Source: CAYWMD01 sp964458575 (GTDB taxonomy: Bacteria; Verrucomicrobiota; Verrucomicrobiia; Limisphaerales; JADLHS01). From it: 51,658 nucleotides of DNA. The stretch's first letter is position 1; each line of letters begins with the position of its first letter. A program made the translations under genes and the position numbers. This document shows positions 22,892 through 31,517 of this stretch, in pieces. The notes beneath the pieces are model-generated. The model ran no database searches, had not been told where the DNA came from, and worked only from the letters and a program-made list of their open reading frames with translations. The DNA lies in the NCBI GenBank assembly GCA_964458575.1, contig CAYWMD010000050.1, positions 1 through 51,658 on the forward strand, given 5' to 3'.

Positions 22892-22907
22892 GCCGGTGGA
22901 AACCGGC
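22892..22907 (+). ncRNA. Small GGAA-loop hairpin B between ftsL and ftsI
   Basis: GCCGGT (22892-22897) and ACCGGC (22902-22907) form a perfect 6-bp stem with a GGAA loop. It lies between elements A and C, and GCGCATG occurs on both sides of it (22875-22881 and 22936-22942). Confidence 0.45.
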
Positions 22908-22945
22908 ATTGCGGAAAAAAACCGAACCGAATAACGCGCATGGTT

Positions 22946-23002
22946 TTACCACCGCTCATGACGCCATTGGTTGAGGAACCGATGGCCATGAGCGGCTGGT
23001 AA
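22946..23002 (+). ncRNA. Long hairpin element C upstream of ftsI
   Basis: TTACCA (22946-22951) pairs with TGGTAA (22997-23002), CCGCTCATG (22952-22960) with CATGAGCGG (22987-22995), and GCCATTGGTT (22963-22972) with AACCGATGGC (22977-22986). Only C22996 and the AC at 22961-22962 are bulged, and the loop is GAGG. About 25 pairs end 8 nt before the ftsI start codon, so the structure may affect ftsI translation or mRNA stability. Confidence 0.6.
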
Positions 23003-23010
23003 CTTTTACG

Positions 23011-24933
23011 ATGGCCAAACGTTTGCAATATCGCCGGCTGCTGCTCCTGACAATTTTGTTGGGAGCGGCCTTTGCTGGTCTTGGCTACCGGCTCGTGGAC
23101 TTGCAGGTCCTGCGCCACGAGGAATGGCGCGTCCGGGCCGCCCAAAACACCGAGCGCGAAATCTACCGCGAGCCGCGCCGCGGTGACATCCTCGACGCGA
23201 AGGGCAACCTGCTGGCGACCAGCGTGTTTGTGAAGACGGTTTGCGCCGACCCGGTGCTGATCGGCAACCGCCAGGCGGACGTGGCGCGCACGCTCGCCCC
23301 CTGGTTGCAAATGGGGGAGGGTGACCTTTACCAGCGCCTGCTTCCGCGCCTGCGCCAGAACGAAAAGGGTGAAACCGTCACCAACCGTTACGTCGTGCTC
23401 CAGCGCAAGGTGCCAGTCGAGACCTGGGAAAAGATCCGGACCGCGATGAACCAGCTCGCCTTCGGCGTGGATGAAAAAAAATTGCGGCCGTCCGAACGGG
23501 CGTTCTACCGGGACCTACGGCAGCGGGCGGTGTTCGTTGATCCGGTGGACGACCAGCAACGGGTGTATCCGAACCAGGCGCTTGCCGCCCACGTCCTGGG
23601 TTTTGTGGGCATGAATGAGCGCGAGCTCGACGGCCAGCGTTTGATCGAGACCGCCGGCAAAGAGGGAATTGAATTCGCCTTGAATTCCAAACTGAGTGGC
23701 GTGCGGGGCTGGCGGATGACCGAAAGAGATCGCCGCGGCCGGGAGGTCGTGGCGCTGCGCGATCAGGATGTCGAGCCGCGTGACGGTTTCAACGTCGTGC
23801 TCACCATTGATTCGGTGATTCAGCACATTGTCGAGTCCGCCCTGGCCGAGGCCGTGGAACAGCACGCTCCCGCCAGCATTTCGGGCATCGTTGTTCGTCC
23901 GCGTACCGGCGAAATCCTCGCCCTGGCCACGCTGCCGAGCTTCGATCCCAATTCCCCCGGCTCCGCTCCGCCCGAGGCGCGACGCAACCGCGTCATCACG
24001 GACATAATGGAGCCGGGTTCCACCTTCAAAATCGTCGTCGTGTCCGGCGCGCTGAATGAACGGTTGGTATCCTTGAACGATGTGTTCGATTGCGAGCACG
24101 GGCGTTTTCTGTATGCCGGCCGTCCCCTGCACGACCATGAGTCCTATGGCGCGCTTTCGGTGAAAAACATCATCACCAAATCGTCCAACATCGGGGCGGC
24201 GAAAATTGGCATCCGGCTCGGGGAGAAACGGCTGTATGAATACATCTGCGACTACGGTTTTGGAGCGAAGACCGGCATCCCGTTGCTGGGCGAAGTGGCG
24301 GGTTACGTGCCGCCGACCAAAAACTGGTACAAAGTATCCTTGGCCCAGATTCCCATGGGACACGGCATCGCGGTGACCCGGTTGCAAATGGTCATGGCGA
24401 TGTGCGCGATCGCCAATGGCGGTTCGCTCATGCGTCCCATGCTCGTGGACCGGCTCGAGGATCGCACCGGCAACACGGTGGTAAAGTATTCCCCCCAACG
24501 GGTGCGTCAGATCGTCAGCGCGCCAACCTCCAAGCTCATGGTGACCGCGCTGAAAACGGTTGTGACGCCCGAGGGCACCGCGCCGAAAGCCGCCTTGGAG
24601 CATTACTCCGTCGCGGGGAAGACCGGCACCGCGCAAAAAGCCGAGAACGGGGCCTACGTTCGCGGCAAATACATTTCCTCGTTCCAGGGTTTCTTCCCGG
24701 CGGACGACCCGCAACTTTGTATTGCTGTGGTCCTGGACGAACCAAAACACGGTTACTACGGCGGACAGGTGGCGGCGCCAGTATTCAAGCGCATCGCCCA
24801 GCTCGCCGCCAACTACCTGAACATCCGGCCGGATGTGAACGACGATGACTCCGGCAAGACGGATTCCGTGGCCGTTTCGCCCGAAGGCCGGCCTGGAAAA
24901 AACATTTTGGCCCGAACGCAAACCAACCCCTGA
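23011..24933 (+). CDS. ftsI: Septal peptidoglycan transpeptidase (class B PBP)
   Basis: This 640-residue class B penicillin-binding protein cross-links septal peptidoglycan. It has a short cytoplasmic tail, one membrane helix (LLLLTILLGAAFAGLGY, about 10-26), a PBP dimerisation domain and a transpeptidase domain. Active-site motifs are Ser337-x-x-Lys340 (PGSTFK), Ser391-x-Asn393 (KSSN) and Lys537-Thr-Gly (AGKTGTAQ). The C-terminal 50 residues are a disordered tail (DDDSGKTDS region). The start ATG follows hairpin element C by 8 nt and lacks a clear ribosome site. It pairs functionally with FtsW encoded 4 kb downstream. Not a SpoVD type: no PASTA domain is present. Confidence 0.96.
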   Translation: MAKRLQYRRLLLLTILLGAAFAGLGYRLVDLQVLRHEEWRVRAAQNTEREIYREPRRGDILDAKGNLLATSVFVKTVCADPVLIGNRQADVARTLAPWLQMGEGDLYQRLLPRLRQNEKGETVTNRYVVLQRKVPVETWEKIRTAMNQLAFGVDEKKLRPSERAFYRDLRQRAVFVDPVDDQQRVYPNQALAAHVLGFVGMNERELDGQRLIETAGKEGIEFALNSKLSGVRGWRMTERDRRGREVVALRDQDVEPRDGFNVVLTIDSVIQHIVESALAEAVEQHAPASISGIVVRPRTGEILALATLPSFDPNSPGSAPPEARRNRVITDIMEPGSTFKIVVVSGALNERLVSLNDVFDCEHGRFLYAGRPLHDHESYGALSVKNIITKSSNIGAAKIGIRLGEKRLYEYICDYGFGAKTGIPLLGEVAGYVPPTKNWYKVSLAQIPMGHGIAVTRLQMVMAMCAIANGGSLMRPMLVDRLEDRTGNTVVKYSPQRVRQIVSAPTSKLMVTALKTVVTPEGTAPKAALEHYSVAGKTGTAQKAENGAYVRGKYISSFQGFFPADDPQLCIAVVLDEPKHGYYGGQVAAPVFKRIAQLAANYLNIRPDVNDDDSGKTDSVAVSPEGRPGKNILARTQTNP

Positions 24934-24943
24934 AACCAAAAAC

Positions 24944-25168
24944 ATGAATACCTCCCCCATCTCCCATCGCATGTTCGTGGCAGCGCTGGCGCATCCTGAC
25001 GACCATCCGCCGGAGAAGGCACAGACAAATGGGCGCAATGCTCCGGCCAAGGGCGTCACCCGCACCCAGCCGGCCGTACCATCGAGTGAAACACTCGCCA
25101 CCTGGGCCGCGCGTCCGTGGGTGAATTGGCCGTTTGTCGGTGACTGGGAGAAAGGCCCGGCATCGTGA
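24944..25168 (+). CDS. Doubtful small ORF after ftsI
   Basis: A 74-codon frame starts 10 nt after ftsI and ends 37 nt before murF. The product is hydrophilic (HPDDHPPEKAQTNGRN, then WAARPWVNWPFVGDWEKG) with no known motif or membrane segment, and there is no clear ribosome site. It fills a place where murE is found in many dcw clusters but bears no similarity to it. It may be a lineage-specific small protein or simply non-coding. Confidence 0.3.
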   Translation: MNTSPISHRMFVAALAHPDDHPPEKAQTNGRNAPAKGVTRTQPAVPSSETLATWAARPWVNWPFVGDWEKGPAS

Positions 25169-25205
25169 TGCGATTTTCGGCCGCCTGAACTACTGTAAGT
25201 AAAAA

Positions 25206-26615
25206 GTGGAAACACGAGCTTTGGATTTTGTCCTATCGGCTTGCGCCGGTGAATTGGTGAACGGCACGTCCCAGACGCCGTTCAACCGCGTTTGCACGGA
25301 TTCGCGTGCCGTGCAGGCGGGCGACCTCTTCTTTGCCCTGGCGGGTGAGCGGTTTGACGGACACGACTTCCTTGATGGGGTCGCGCACCGGGGCGCCGCC
25401 GCGGTGGTGGTGGAGCGATCCCGAGTTCCGGGGCTGGGCTCGCTCGCGTGCGGCGTGGTGGCGGTTGAGAACCCGCGCCGGGCGCTCGGCCAGCTGGGGG
25501 CGGCTTATCGCCAGGATTTCGCGCTGCCGATGATCGCAGTCGGCGGTTCGAACGGAAAGACGACGACGAAAGAGCTCATCGCCGCCGTCTTGCGTCAGAA
25601 GCTGGCCTCGCTGTGGAGCGAGGCCAGCTTCAATAATGACATTGGTGTGCCGCTGACGTTGTTGCGCCTCGAACGCTCGCACCAAGCCGCCGTGTTGGAG
25701 GTTGGGACCAACCACCCGGGCGAGCTGGCGCCGTTGGTAAAAATGATCCAGCCGAAGTTTGGTGTGATCACCAACATCGGGCGCGAACACCTGGAGCACT
25801 TTGGCGACGTTGCGGGGGTGTTGGACGAAGAGAGCGTGCTGGCGGAGTTGCTGGGCGCGGGGGGCCAGCTGTTTTTGAACGGCGATGGCGAATGGACCGA
25901 ACGTATCGTCCGCCGCACGTTGGCGCCGGTGGTCCGGGTTGGCCTGGGTGAAGGCAACGACTGGCGCGCGCGCACCGTGCGGCCGGACACAAAGGGTGTG
26001 ACGTTTCATGTGCGGGCGCCGGACGTGGCGTTTGGCGGCGAGTACCGGATCGGTCTGCTCGGGCGGCATCAGGTGGTGAACGCGCTGTTCGCCATCGCCA
26101 TCGGGCGGGAACTGGGTTTGACCCGGGAGGAGATTCAGCGTGGCCTGGCGGAATGCCAGCCTGCCAAAATGCGCATGCAATTGTACGAGACACACGGCAT
26201 GCGTGTGCTCGATGACGCTTACAACGCCAACGCCGATTCGATGAGCGCCGCGCTGGAGACCCTGACGGAACTGCCCTGCAAGGGCCGGCGCGTGGCGGTG
26301 CTGGGCGACATGGCGGAACTCGGCGCGCAAAGCGAATCCGCCCACGCGGAGGTCGGCCGCCGCGCCGCGGAGCTGGGAGTCGGCCAGTTGTTCGCGGTGG
26401 GCAAGATGGCGCCCGTCATGGCGCAGGCCGCCCGCCAGGCGGGGTTGAATCGCGTGATTGAATTTTCGGATGTGGAAACCGCCGCGACCGCGCTGAAATC
26501 GTTTCTGAAGACCGGCGATGTGGTGCTGCTGAAAGCCTCGCGCGCGACGCGCATCGAGCGCATTGCCGAGGTGTTGAAGGCGGGCAACGGCTTTCGCAAC
26601 GGCATCCGGAGCTGA
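25206..26615 (+). CDS. murF: UDP-MurNAc-tripeptide--D-alanyl-D-alanine ligase
   Basis: This 469-residue Mur ligase adds D-Ala-D-Ala to the UDP-MurNAc tripeptide in the cytoplasm. It has the N-terminal UDP-binding domain (CTDSRAVQAGDLFFALAGERFDG, quoted by its DSR and ALxGxxxDGHDF elements), the ATP loop GGSNGKTTTK (113-122), the EVGTNHPGE motif that distinguishes MurF, and the C-terminal LDDAYNANADSM motif, also MurF-specific. The start is a GTG at 25206. It follows ftsI with no murE between them, and mraY follows after 75 nt. Confidence 0.96.
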   Translation: METRALDFVLSACAGELVNGTSQTPFNRVCTDSRAVQAGDLFFALAGERFDGHDFLDGVAHRGAAAVVVERSRVPGLGSLACGVVAVENPRRALGQLGAAYRQDFALPMIAVGGSNGKTTTKELIAAVLRQKLASLWSEASFNNDIGVPLTLLRLERSHQAAVLEVGTNHPGELAPLVKMIQPKFGVITNIGREHLEHFGDVAGVLDEESVLAELLGAGGQLFLNGDGEWTERIVRRTLAPVVRVGLGEGNDWRARTVRPDTKGVTFHVRAPDVAFGGEYRIGLLGRHQVVNALFAIAIGRELGLTREEIQRGLAECQPAKMRMQLYETHGMRVLDDAYNANADSMSAALETLTELPCKGRRVAVLGDMAELGAQSESAHAEVGRRAAELGVGQLFAVGKMAPVMAQAARQAGLNRVIEFSDVETAATALKSFLKTGDVVLLKASRATRIERIAEVLKAGNGFRNGIRS

Positions 26616-26690
26616 GGCGGATTCAGAACGTTGCGGCAACGCAGTGCGCCCGCCCGGGCCCGTCCGGCCGGCGCGTCGGAAAGATTTTGA

Positions 26691-27875
26691 ATGTTCTATT
26701 ACATCAGCCAGTGGTTGCTGGATTGGTCAGCGGGGACGCCCTGGGCGGAGACGGTTTCGCCGTTGCGCCTGTTTCGTTACATCACGTTTCGCAGCGCCGG
26801 CGCGGCCGTTACCGCGCTGGTCTTGAGCTGGTGGCTGGGGCCGAAGGTCATCGTATGGTTGAAAAAATTGAAGTTCGGCCAGGAATACGCGGACAAAGCC
26901 GAGGAAGCGGGCGGTCTGCATGCGCGGGTGATCCAGAAGAAGGGCACGCCCACCATGGGCGGCATCCTCATCATCACCGTGTTGAATGTGACGACGCTGC
27001 TCTGGGCGCAGTGGAACACGCTAATCCAGTTGACGCTGCTGTCGGTGGTCGTGTTGACGGCGTTGGGGTTTTACGACGACTACGCGAAGATCACGAAGCA
27101 GACCGGCGGCGGCGCCACCGCGCGGCTCAAACTAATCGTGCAATTCGTGCTGGCGTTGTTCGTGGCGTTTTATCTCTGGAAGCTGCCCGTGGTGAGCGAA
27201 CTGCGCATTCCGGAGAGCAAAGCTGCCCTCACCAGCAATCTCGTGAGCGTGATGATGGTGCCGTTCTACAAGTACCCCATCCACGCCGGGGCATTGGTGG
27301 GGCTCGTGCTGGTCGTGTTCGCCATCGTCGGGAGTTCCAACTCAGTGAATCTCACCGACGGGCTGGACGGCCTGGCCATCGGCTGCACGCTCATCGTGTC
27401 GCTCGTGTTCCTGGTGCTGACGTATGTGTCCGGGCACGCGGAGATTTCGAAATACCTCCAGGTGCCGCACGTCATTGGCGCGGGCGAACTGACGGTGTTC
27501 TGCGCCGGCATGATGGGCGCGGGCATGGGTTTCCTCTGGTTCAATTGTCATCCGGCGCAGATGTTCATGGGCGACACCGGTTCGCTCGCGCTCGGCGGGG
27601 CGCTGGGCATTGTGGCGGTCTTGATCCATCAGCCGTTCATCCTGGTGATCGCGGGCGGGGTGTTTGTGATGGAAGCGGTTTCGGTGATCCTGCAACGGGG
27701 ATGGTTTCGCTACACGAAACGGCGCACCGGCGTCGGCCAGCGAATTTTCTTGATGTCACCCATTCACCATCACTTCGAGAAGAAGGGCTGGTATGAATCC
27801 CAGGTGGTGACGCGGTTTTATATTTTGTGCGTCCTGTTCGCAGTGATCGCGTTCAGCACGCTGAAGATACGATAG
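26691..27875 (+). CDS. mraY: Phospho-N-acetylmuramoyl-pentapeptide transferase
   Basis: This 394-residue integral membrane enzyme transfers phospho-MurNAc-pentapeptide to undecaprenyl phosphate, making lipid I. Family motifs are KKGTPTMGGIL, the aspartate pair in GFYDDYAK, NLTDGLDGLA, MGDTGSLALGG and the C-terminal histidine motif SPIHHHFEKKGW. About ten membrane helices are visible and length is slightly above the usual ~360 owing to an N-terminal extension (QWLLDWSAGTPWAE). In many dcw clusters murD follows, but here a 454-nt gap does. Confidence 0.97.
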   Translation: MFYYISQWLLDWSAGTPWAETVSPLRLFRYITFRSAGAAVTALVLSWWLGPKVIVWLKKLKFGQEYADKAEEAGGLHARVIQKKGTPTMGGILIITVLNVTTLLWAQWNTLIQLTLLSVVVLTALGFYDDYAKITKQTGGGATARLKLIVQFVLALFVAFYLWKLPVVSELRIPESKAALTSNLVSVMMVPFYKYPIHAGALVGLVLVVFAIVGSSNSVNLTDGLDGLAIGCTLIVSLVFLVLTYVSGHAEISKYLQVPHVIGAGELTVFCAGMMGAGMGFLWFNCHPAQMFMGDTGSLALGGALGIVAVLIHQPFILVIAGGVFVMEAVSVILQRGWFRYTKRRTGVGQRIFLMSPIHHHFEKKGWYESQVVTRFYILCVLFAVIAFSTLKIR

Positions 27876-28329
27876 TGATGGCTTGAACGTTCGGGACGTG
27901 GCGCCCGGCGTCCCGACCCGAATTTTGCGATGATTTGTCCGACAACCAATGCCGCGGTGATGAGCGATGTGAACGGCCGCCGTTCCGTCACCTTTTTACC
28001 TTGCACCCCGGGCGGTTCGCCGTTAGAACCATTCCCGGAAGCGGTGGGGCGCGAGCCGTTCGGAAACGCGGCCAGGCCATCACTCGCTCGTTCAAGCTTC
28101 GCCTTGTCTCGAACCGATTTGCGACACGGCGAATGGCTTTTGGCAGAAACCAAATCAACCCATTGGGGTGGGCCGGGTGGCACCCCCAAGGGAAACGACA
28201 GCTTGCAACCGGATTCAATGCGCATCGGCCGTCAGCTACACAATTTGTCACGGAGTTTTTTGAGGGAAAACTCCGGAGCAAACACCTCCAACCTAACCTC
28301 AATGAAAGGACGCATTTCGCGCCAACCCA
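27876..28329. other. 454-nt gap between mraY and the LysM gene
   Basis: The only long frames here (about 130 codons on either strand) have compositions unlike their neighbours and no recognisable domain, so they are judged non-coding. A hairpin at 28159-28192 pairs CCCATTGGGGTG with CACCCCCAAGGG through ten of twelve positions. This is the place where murD commonly lies; no trace of a Mur ligase motif was found in any frame. Confidence 0.5.
28159..28192. repeat. Hairpin in the mraY-LysM gap
   Basis: Twelve-base arms CCCATTGGGGTG and CACCCCCAAGGG form ten pairs around a 10-nt GC-rich loop. No T-run follows, so it is not a standard terminator. Role unknown. Confidence 0.4.
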
Positions 28330-29067
28330 ATGAATAATCCAAGTCCGCTGATTCCCCAGGGCTCCTTGCTGGAGCAGAAAAACCGCAGCCGTTCACGTGT
28401 CAAAGTCGCCTTCTTCTGCATCGTCGGCGTTCATGTCGTCGGTCTCATGGTGCTGCTCATGCAAGGCTGCAAACGTGAACCGGCGCCGGCGCCGGTGGAC
28501 ACCACGTCGTTTCCGGAAATGACCGACACCAACCTGCCGGCGATGGATACCAATGCCATCCCTCCGTTGGCGGTGGACACCAATGTTCCGGTTGTGCCGC
28601 CCATTCCCGATGTCGCGCCCGTCGCGCCTATCGCGTCCCCGCAGGAGTACGTCATCCAAAAGGGCGATTCCTTCTACAGCATCGGGAAGAAGCTCAACAT
28701 CCCGATGAAGGCGATTCAGGACGCCAATCCAAACGTCAACCCGAGCAAGCTGCAACCTGGTCAAAAGATTGTGATTCCTTCCGCACCGGCGGCTGGCGGC
28801 ATCGCCCCGGGCAGTCCGATGCCTGAGACAGCCGGCGGTGAGCAATCCTATACCGTTCGGTCCGGCGACAACCTGACCAAAATCGCCACCCAGCACGGCA
28901 CCACCATCAAAGCTTTGCGCGCCGCCAACAACTTGAAAACCGACCGGATCAAGGTGGGCCAGAAACTTATCATCCCGGGCAAAGCCACGGCGCCCGTCAC
29001 GCCTCCCATGGAAACGGCGCCGATCGCGCCGGCGCCGGTGGCGCCGACGGCCCCTCCGGGCCAGTAA
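28330..29067 (+). CDS. Membrane-anchored double LysM protein
   Basis: This 245-residue protein has a cytoplasmic N-terminus (MNNPSPLIPQGSLLEQKNRS), one membrane helix (VAFFCIVGVHVVGLMVLLM, about 26-44) ending in QGCKRE, a Pro/Asp/Thr-rich linker, and two LysM domains at about 106-150 (EYVIQKGDSFYSIGKKL) and 173-216 (SYTVRSGDNLTKIATQHG). LysM domains bind GlcNAc-containing glycan, so it likely tethers the membrane to peptidoglycan at the septum. It sits between mraY and ftsW in place of murD, a position I associate with verrucomicrobial dcw clusters (from memory, not checked). No good ribosome site precedes the ATG. Confidence 0.9.
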   Translation: MNNPSPLIPQGSLLEQKNRSRSRVKVAFFCIVGVHVVGLMVLLMQGCKREPAPAPVDTTSFPEMTDTNLPAMDTNAIPPLAVDTNVPVVPPIPDVAPVAPIASPQEYVIQKGDSFYSIGKKLNIPMKAIQDANPNVNPSKLQPGQKIVIPSAPAAGGIAPGSPMPETAGGEQSYTVRSGDNLTKIATQHGTTIKALRAANNLKTDRIKVGQKLIIPGKATAPVTPPMETAPIAPAPVAPTAPPGQ

Positions 29068-29121
29068 ACTGCGTCCCCGACGCCGGGCCACCTCAGCCCG
29101 GCGTCTGGGTTTTACCGGGCC

Positions 29122-30249
29122 ATGAAAATCGCCGTCACGACTCTGGTTTGTTGCGTTGCCGCCCTGCTCGCGCTGGGCATGGTGATGTTGTACAGCTCCA
29201 GCATGTCGCAGGTCGGCGCACATTACCTGATGTCGCAACTTGTCTGGTGCACCCTCGGCCTGGTGGCGTGTATCGTGGCCGGCTCAATGGATTACCGGGT
29301 GCTCAAGAAATTTGCGTGGCCGGTTTTCATCTGCGCCTTGATCCTGCTGGCGCTGGTTTTCGCACCGGTGGTTGGCATCCATCGCAACGGCGCCTCGCGC
29401 TGGCTCGGTTACCATAAAACCTCGTTTTGTCAGCCGTCCGAACTCGCCAAGCTCGCGCTCATCCTGTTGCTCGCCTGGTATGGCGACCGTTGCCAACGCC
29501 AGATGCACACGTTGAAGCACGGCATCGTCATTCCCGGTTCCCTCATTGGCCTGACCTTGGGGCTCATTTTCATCGAGCCGGACGTCGGCAACGCCCTGCT
29601 GCTTGCCACTGTGAGCGGGATCATGCTCTTGGTGGCCGGCATCCGGTTGAGATACTTTCTGCCCCCGGTGCTTGCGGCGGCGGTTGCCGTGGGGGTGTTC
29701 ATCTACCACAACCCCATGCGCTCCGAACGGATCTACTCCTGGTTGCACGTCGAGGAAACCCGGCGGGACAAGGGCTTGCAGGCCTACGAGGCGATGGTCG
29801 CGCTGGGGTCGGGTGGAGTCTTTGGCGAAGGGTTGGGCGACAGCCGGCAAAAGCTCGGCTTCATCCCGGAACATCACACGGATTTCATTTTCCCGATCAT
29901 CGGGGAGGAACTGGGTCTGGTGGCGACGCTTTCCATCGTTCTGGCGTTCGTGCTGATTTTGTTCTGCGGCGTTTACATCGCGTGGCACGCGCGCGATCCC
30001 TTCGGGCAGTTGCTCGCGGTGGGGATTACGTTTCTCATCGTATTGCAGGCGTTCATCAACATCGGCGTGGTCACCAGTGCGCTGCCGAACAAGGGTCTGC
30101 CGCTGCCGTTCATCAGCTACGGCGGTTCGAACCTGCTCTCGCTGCTGGCGTCCACGGGATTGCTGCTCGGCATCGCGCGCAAAGCAGGCTCGCCCAAAAC
30201 CGCGGTTTCCGGCGGGTTTGAACCCGCTGAACTCCCCCAGACGGCATGA
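29122..30249 (+). CDS. ftsW: Septal peptidoglycan glycosyltransferase FtsW
   Basis: This 375-residue SEDS-family protein polymerises lipid II glycan strands at the septum together with FtsI. About ten membrane helices are visible. Typical motifs are MVMLYSSSM near the N-terminus, RWLG and FQPSE-like CQPSELAK, the extracellular IEPDVGNALLL with the catalytic Asp in EPD, the region SGGVFGEGLGDSRQKLGFIP, HTDFIFPIIGEELG and the C-terminal GLPLPFISYGGSNLL. Length is normal. It overlaps murG by 4 nt (ATGA), implying translational coupling. Confidence 0.96.
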   Translation: MKIAVTTLVCCVAALLALGMVMLYSSSMSQVGAHYLMSQLVWCTLGLVACIVAGSMDYRVLKKFAWPVFICALILLALVFAPVVGIHRNGASRWLGYHKTSFCQPSELAKLALILLLAWYGDRCQRQMHTLKHGIVIPGSLIGLTLGLIFIEPDVGNALLLATVSGIMLLVAGIRLRYFLPPVLAAAVAVGVFIYHNPMRSERIYSWLHVEETRRDKGLQAYEAMVALGSGGVFGEGLGDSRQKLGFIPEHHTDFIFPIIGEELGLVATLSIVLAFVLILFCGVYIAWHARDPFGQLLAVGITFLIVLQAFINIGVVTSALPNKGLPLPFISYGGSNLLSLLASTGLLLGIARKAGSPKTAVSGGFEPAELPQTA

Positions 30250-31517
30250 CCTGCGCCCCGACCAAACCGTACATCGCCATCGCGTGCGGTGGCACGGGCG
30301 GGCATCTCTTTCCCGGCCTGGCCGTTGCGGAGCAACTCGTGCAACGCGGTTGCGCCGTCACGTTGTTGATTTCACCCAAGGAAGTGGACCAGCAGGGGGT
30401 GAGAAATGCCCGGGATGTGGCAGTCGTCACTTTGCCCGCAGTCGCGCTGCAAGGTGGCAACTATCTCGGCTTCTTGCGCGGCTTCTGGCGATCCTGGCGC
30501 GCCGCGCGAAAAATGTTCAAGCGCCGTCCGCCGCACGCTGCTCTGGCGATGGGCGGCTTCACCAGCGCACCGCCCGTTCTCGCCGCACGCGGTTTGGGGG
30601 CGAAAACTTATCTTCACGAGTCCAACAGCATTCCGGGACGCGCCAACCGCTGGCTTGCGCGGTTCGTGGATCAGGCGTTCGTCGGCTTCCCGTCGGCCAT
30701 CGAGCGGTTGCGCGTGCGCGAGGCCACCGTCACCGGAACACCGGTGCGGGCGGAGTTTCGTCCAGGCGATCCCGCCGCATGCCGCGCGGCACTGGGGCTT
30801 GACCCGGCGCGACCGGTCGTGCTTGTCACGGGCGGCAGCCAGGGCGCCAGTGGCCTCAACGAAATTATTTTGTCGGCCTTGCCCAACCTCGCCTCCCGAG
30901 TCCCGCACTGGCAATGGCTGCATCTTACCGGCCCGAACGACGCCGATAAGGTTAAAGCCAGTTACGCCCGGCTGGGGACACCGGCGGTCGTGCATCCGTT
31001 CCTCGCCGAAATGCACCTGGCGCTCGGCGCGGCCTCGGCCGTCGTCAGCCGCGCGGGGGCCTCGTCCCTGGCCGAACTGGCGGCCATGCGCCTGCCGTCC
31101 TTGCTGGTGCCGTTTCCGTTCGCGGCGGACAATCATCAATTGCACAACGCCCGCGCTTTCGTTGCAACCGGCGCGGCGGCGTTGCTGGAACAGAAAGACG
31201 CCACAGCGGATATCGTGGCCGACCGGTTGTGCGACCTGGTCGAAAACACGGAACGACGGGACAAAATGCAGGCCGCGCTCGTCCAATGGCACGCGCCCAA
31301 GGCGGCGGAGCAGATTGCCGAACACATTTTGAAAACCATCGCGGCACCAATTGATGCGGCGGCCGGCCGGCAAATCACGGAAACGCGGCGGCCCAACGCC
31401 GAAGCAATCTCAAACGCCAATTCCCAGGAGACCATTCGCGCTGCGACGATGGGCGTTTCGCGGGTGGCGCTTGTTTTGTGGTCGTTGTTCGGCGCGGGGA
31501 GTTTTTTTGTCGCATGA
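30246..31517 (+). CDS. murG: Lipid II synthase MurG with extra C-terminal tail
   Basis: This 423-residue GT28 glycosyltransferase adds GlcNAc to lipid I at the inner membrane face. It shows GGTGGHLFPGLAVA (G loop), MGGFTSAPPVLAA, LHESNSIPGRANR, VTGGSQGASGLNE and the UDP-binding SRAGASSLAELAAM. MurG homology ends near residue 365; the remaining ~58 residues are a low-complexity stretch ending in a hydrophobic segment (VALVLWSLFGAGSFFVA). MurG is usually ~360 residues, so this tail is unusual; it covers the spot where murC is expected in related clusters. The stop overlaps the murB ATG by 4 nt. Confidence 0.95.
   Translation: MTCAPTKPYIAIACGGTGGHLFPGLAVAEQLVQRGCAVTLLISPKEVDQQGVRNARDVAVVTLPAVALQGGNYLGFLRGFWRSWRAARKMFKRRPPHAALAMGGFTSAPPVLAARGLGAKTYLHESNSIPGRANRWLARFVDQAFVGFPSAIERLRVREATVTGTPVRAEFRPGDPAACRAALGLDPARPVVLVTGGSQGASGLNEIILSALPNLASRVPHWQWLHLTGPNDADKVKASYARLGTPAVVHPFLAEMHLALGAASAVVSRAGASSLAELAAMRLPSLLVPFPFAADNHQLHNARAFVATGAAALLEQKDATADIVADRLCDLVENTERRDKMQAALVQWHAPKAAEQIAEHILKTIAAPIDAAAGRQITETRRPNAEAISNANSQETIRAATMGVSRVALVLWSLFGAGSFFVA

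Noticed and set aside
22825..22974. A 49-codon frame across the ftsL-ftsI hairpins
   Set aside because: No ribosome site, and the similarity between the two hairpins is best explained by paired-base structure; the reading frame is not kept between copies because of a 1-nt indel.
21274..23310. 678-codon minus-strand frame across rsmH, ftsL and ftsI
   Set aside because: Antisense shadow of the dcw genes; the Arg/His/Pro-rich product has no homology pattern.
23515..25215. 566-codon minus-strand frame opposite ftsI
   Set aside because: Shadow of a complete ftsI with all three catalytic motifs on the other strand.
27930..28337. Possible coding gene or murD remnant in the mraY-LysM gap
   Set aside because: Neither strand gives a Mur ligase motif (no GKTTT, no DDSKATN-like segment) or any domain; kept only as an unexplained region.
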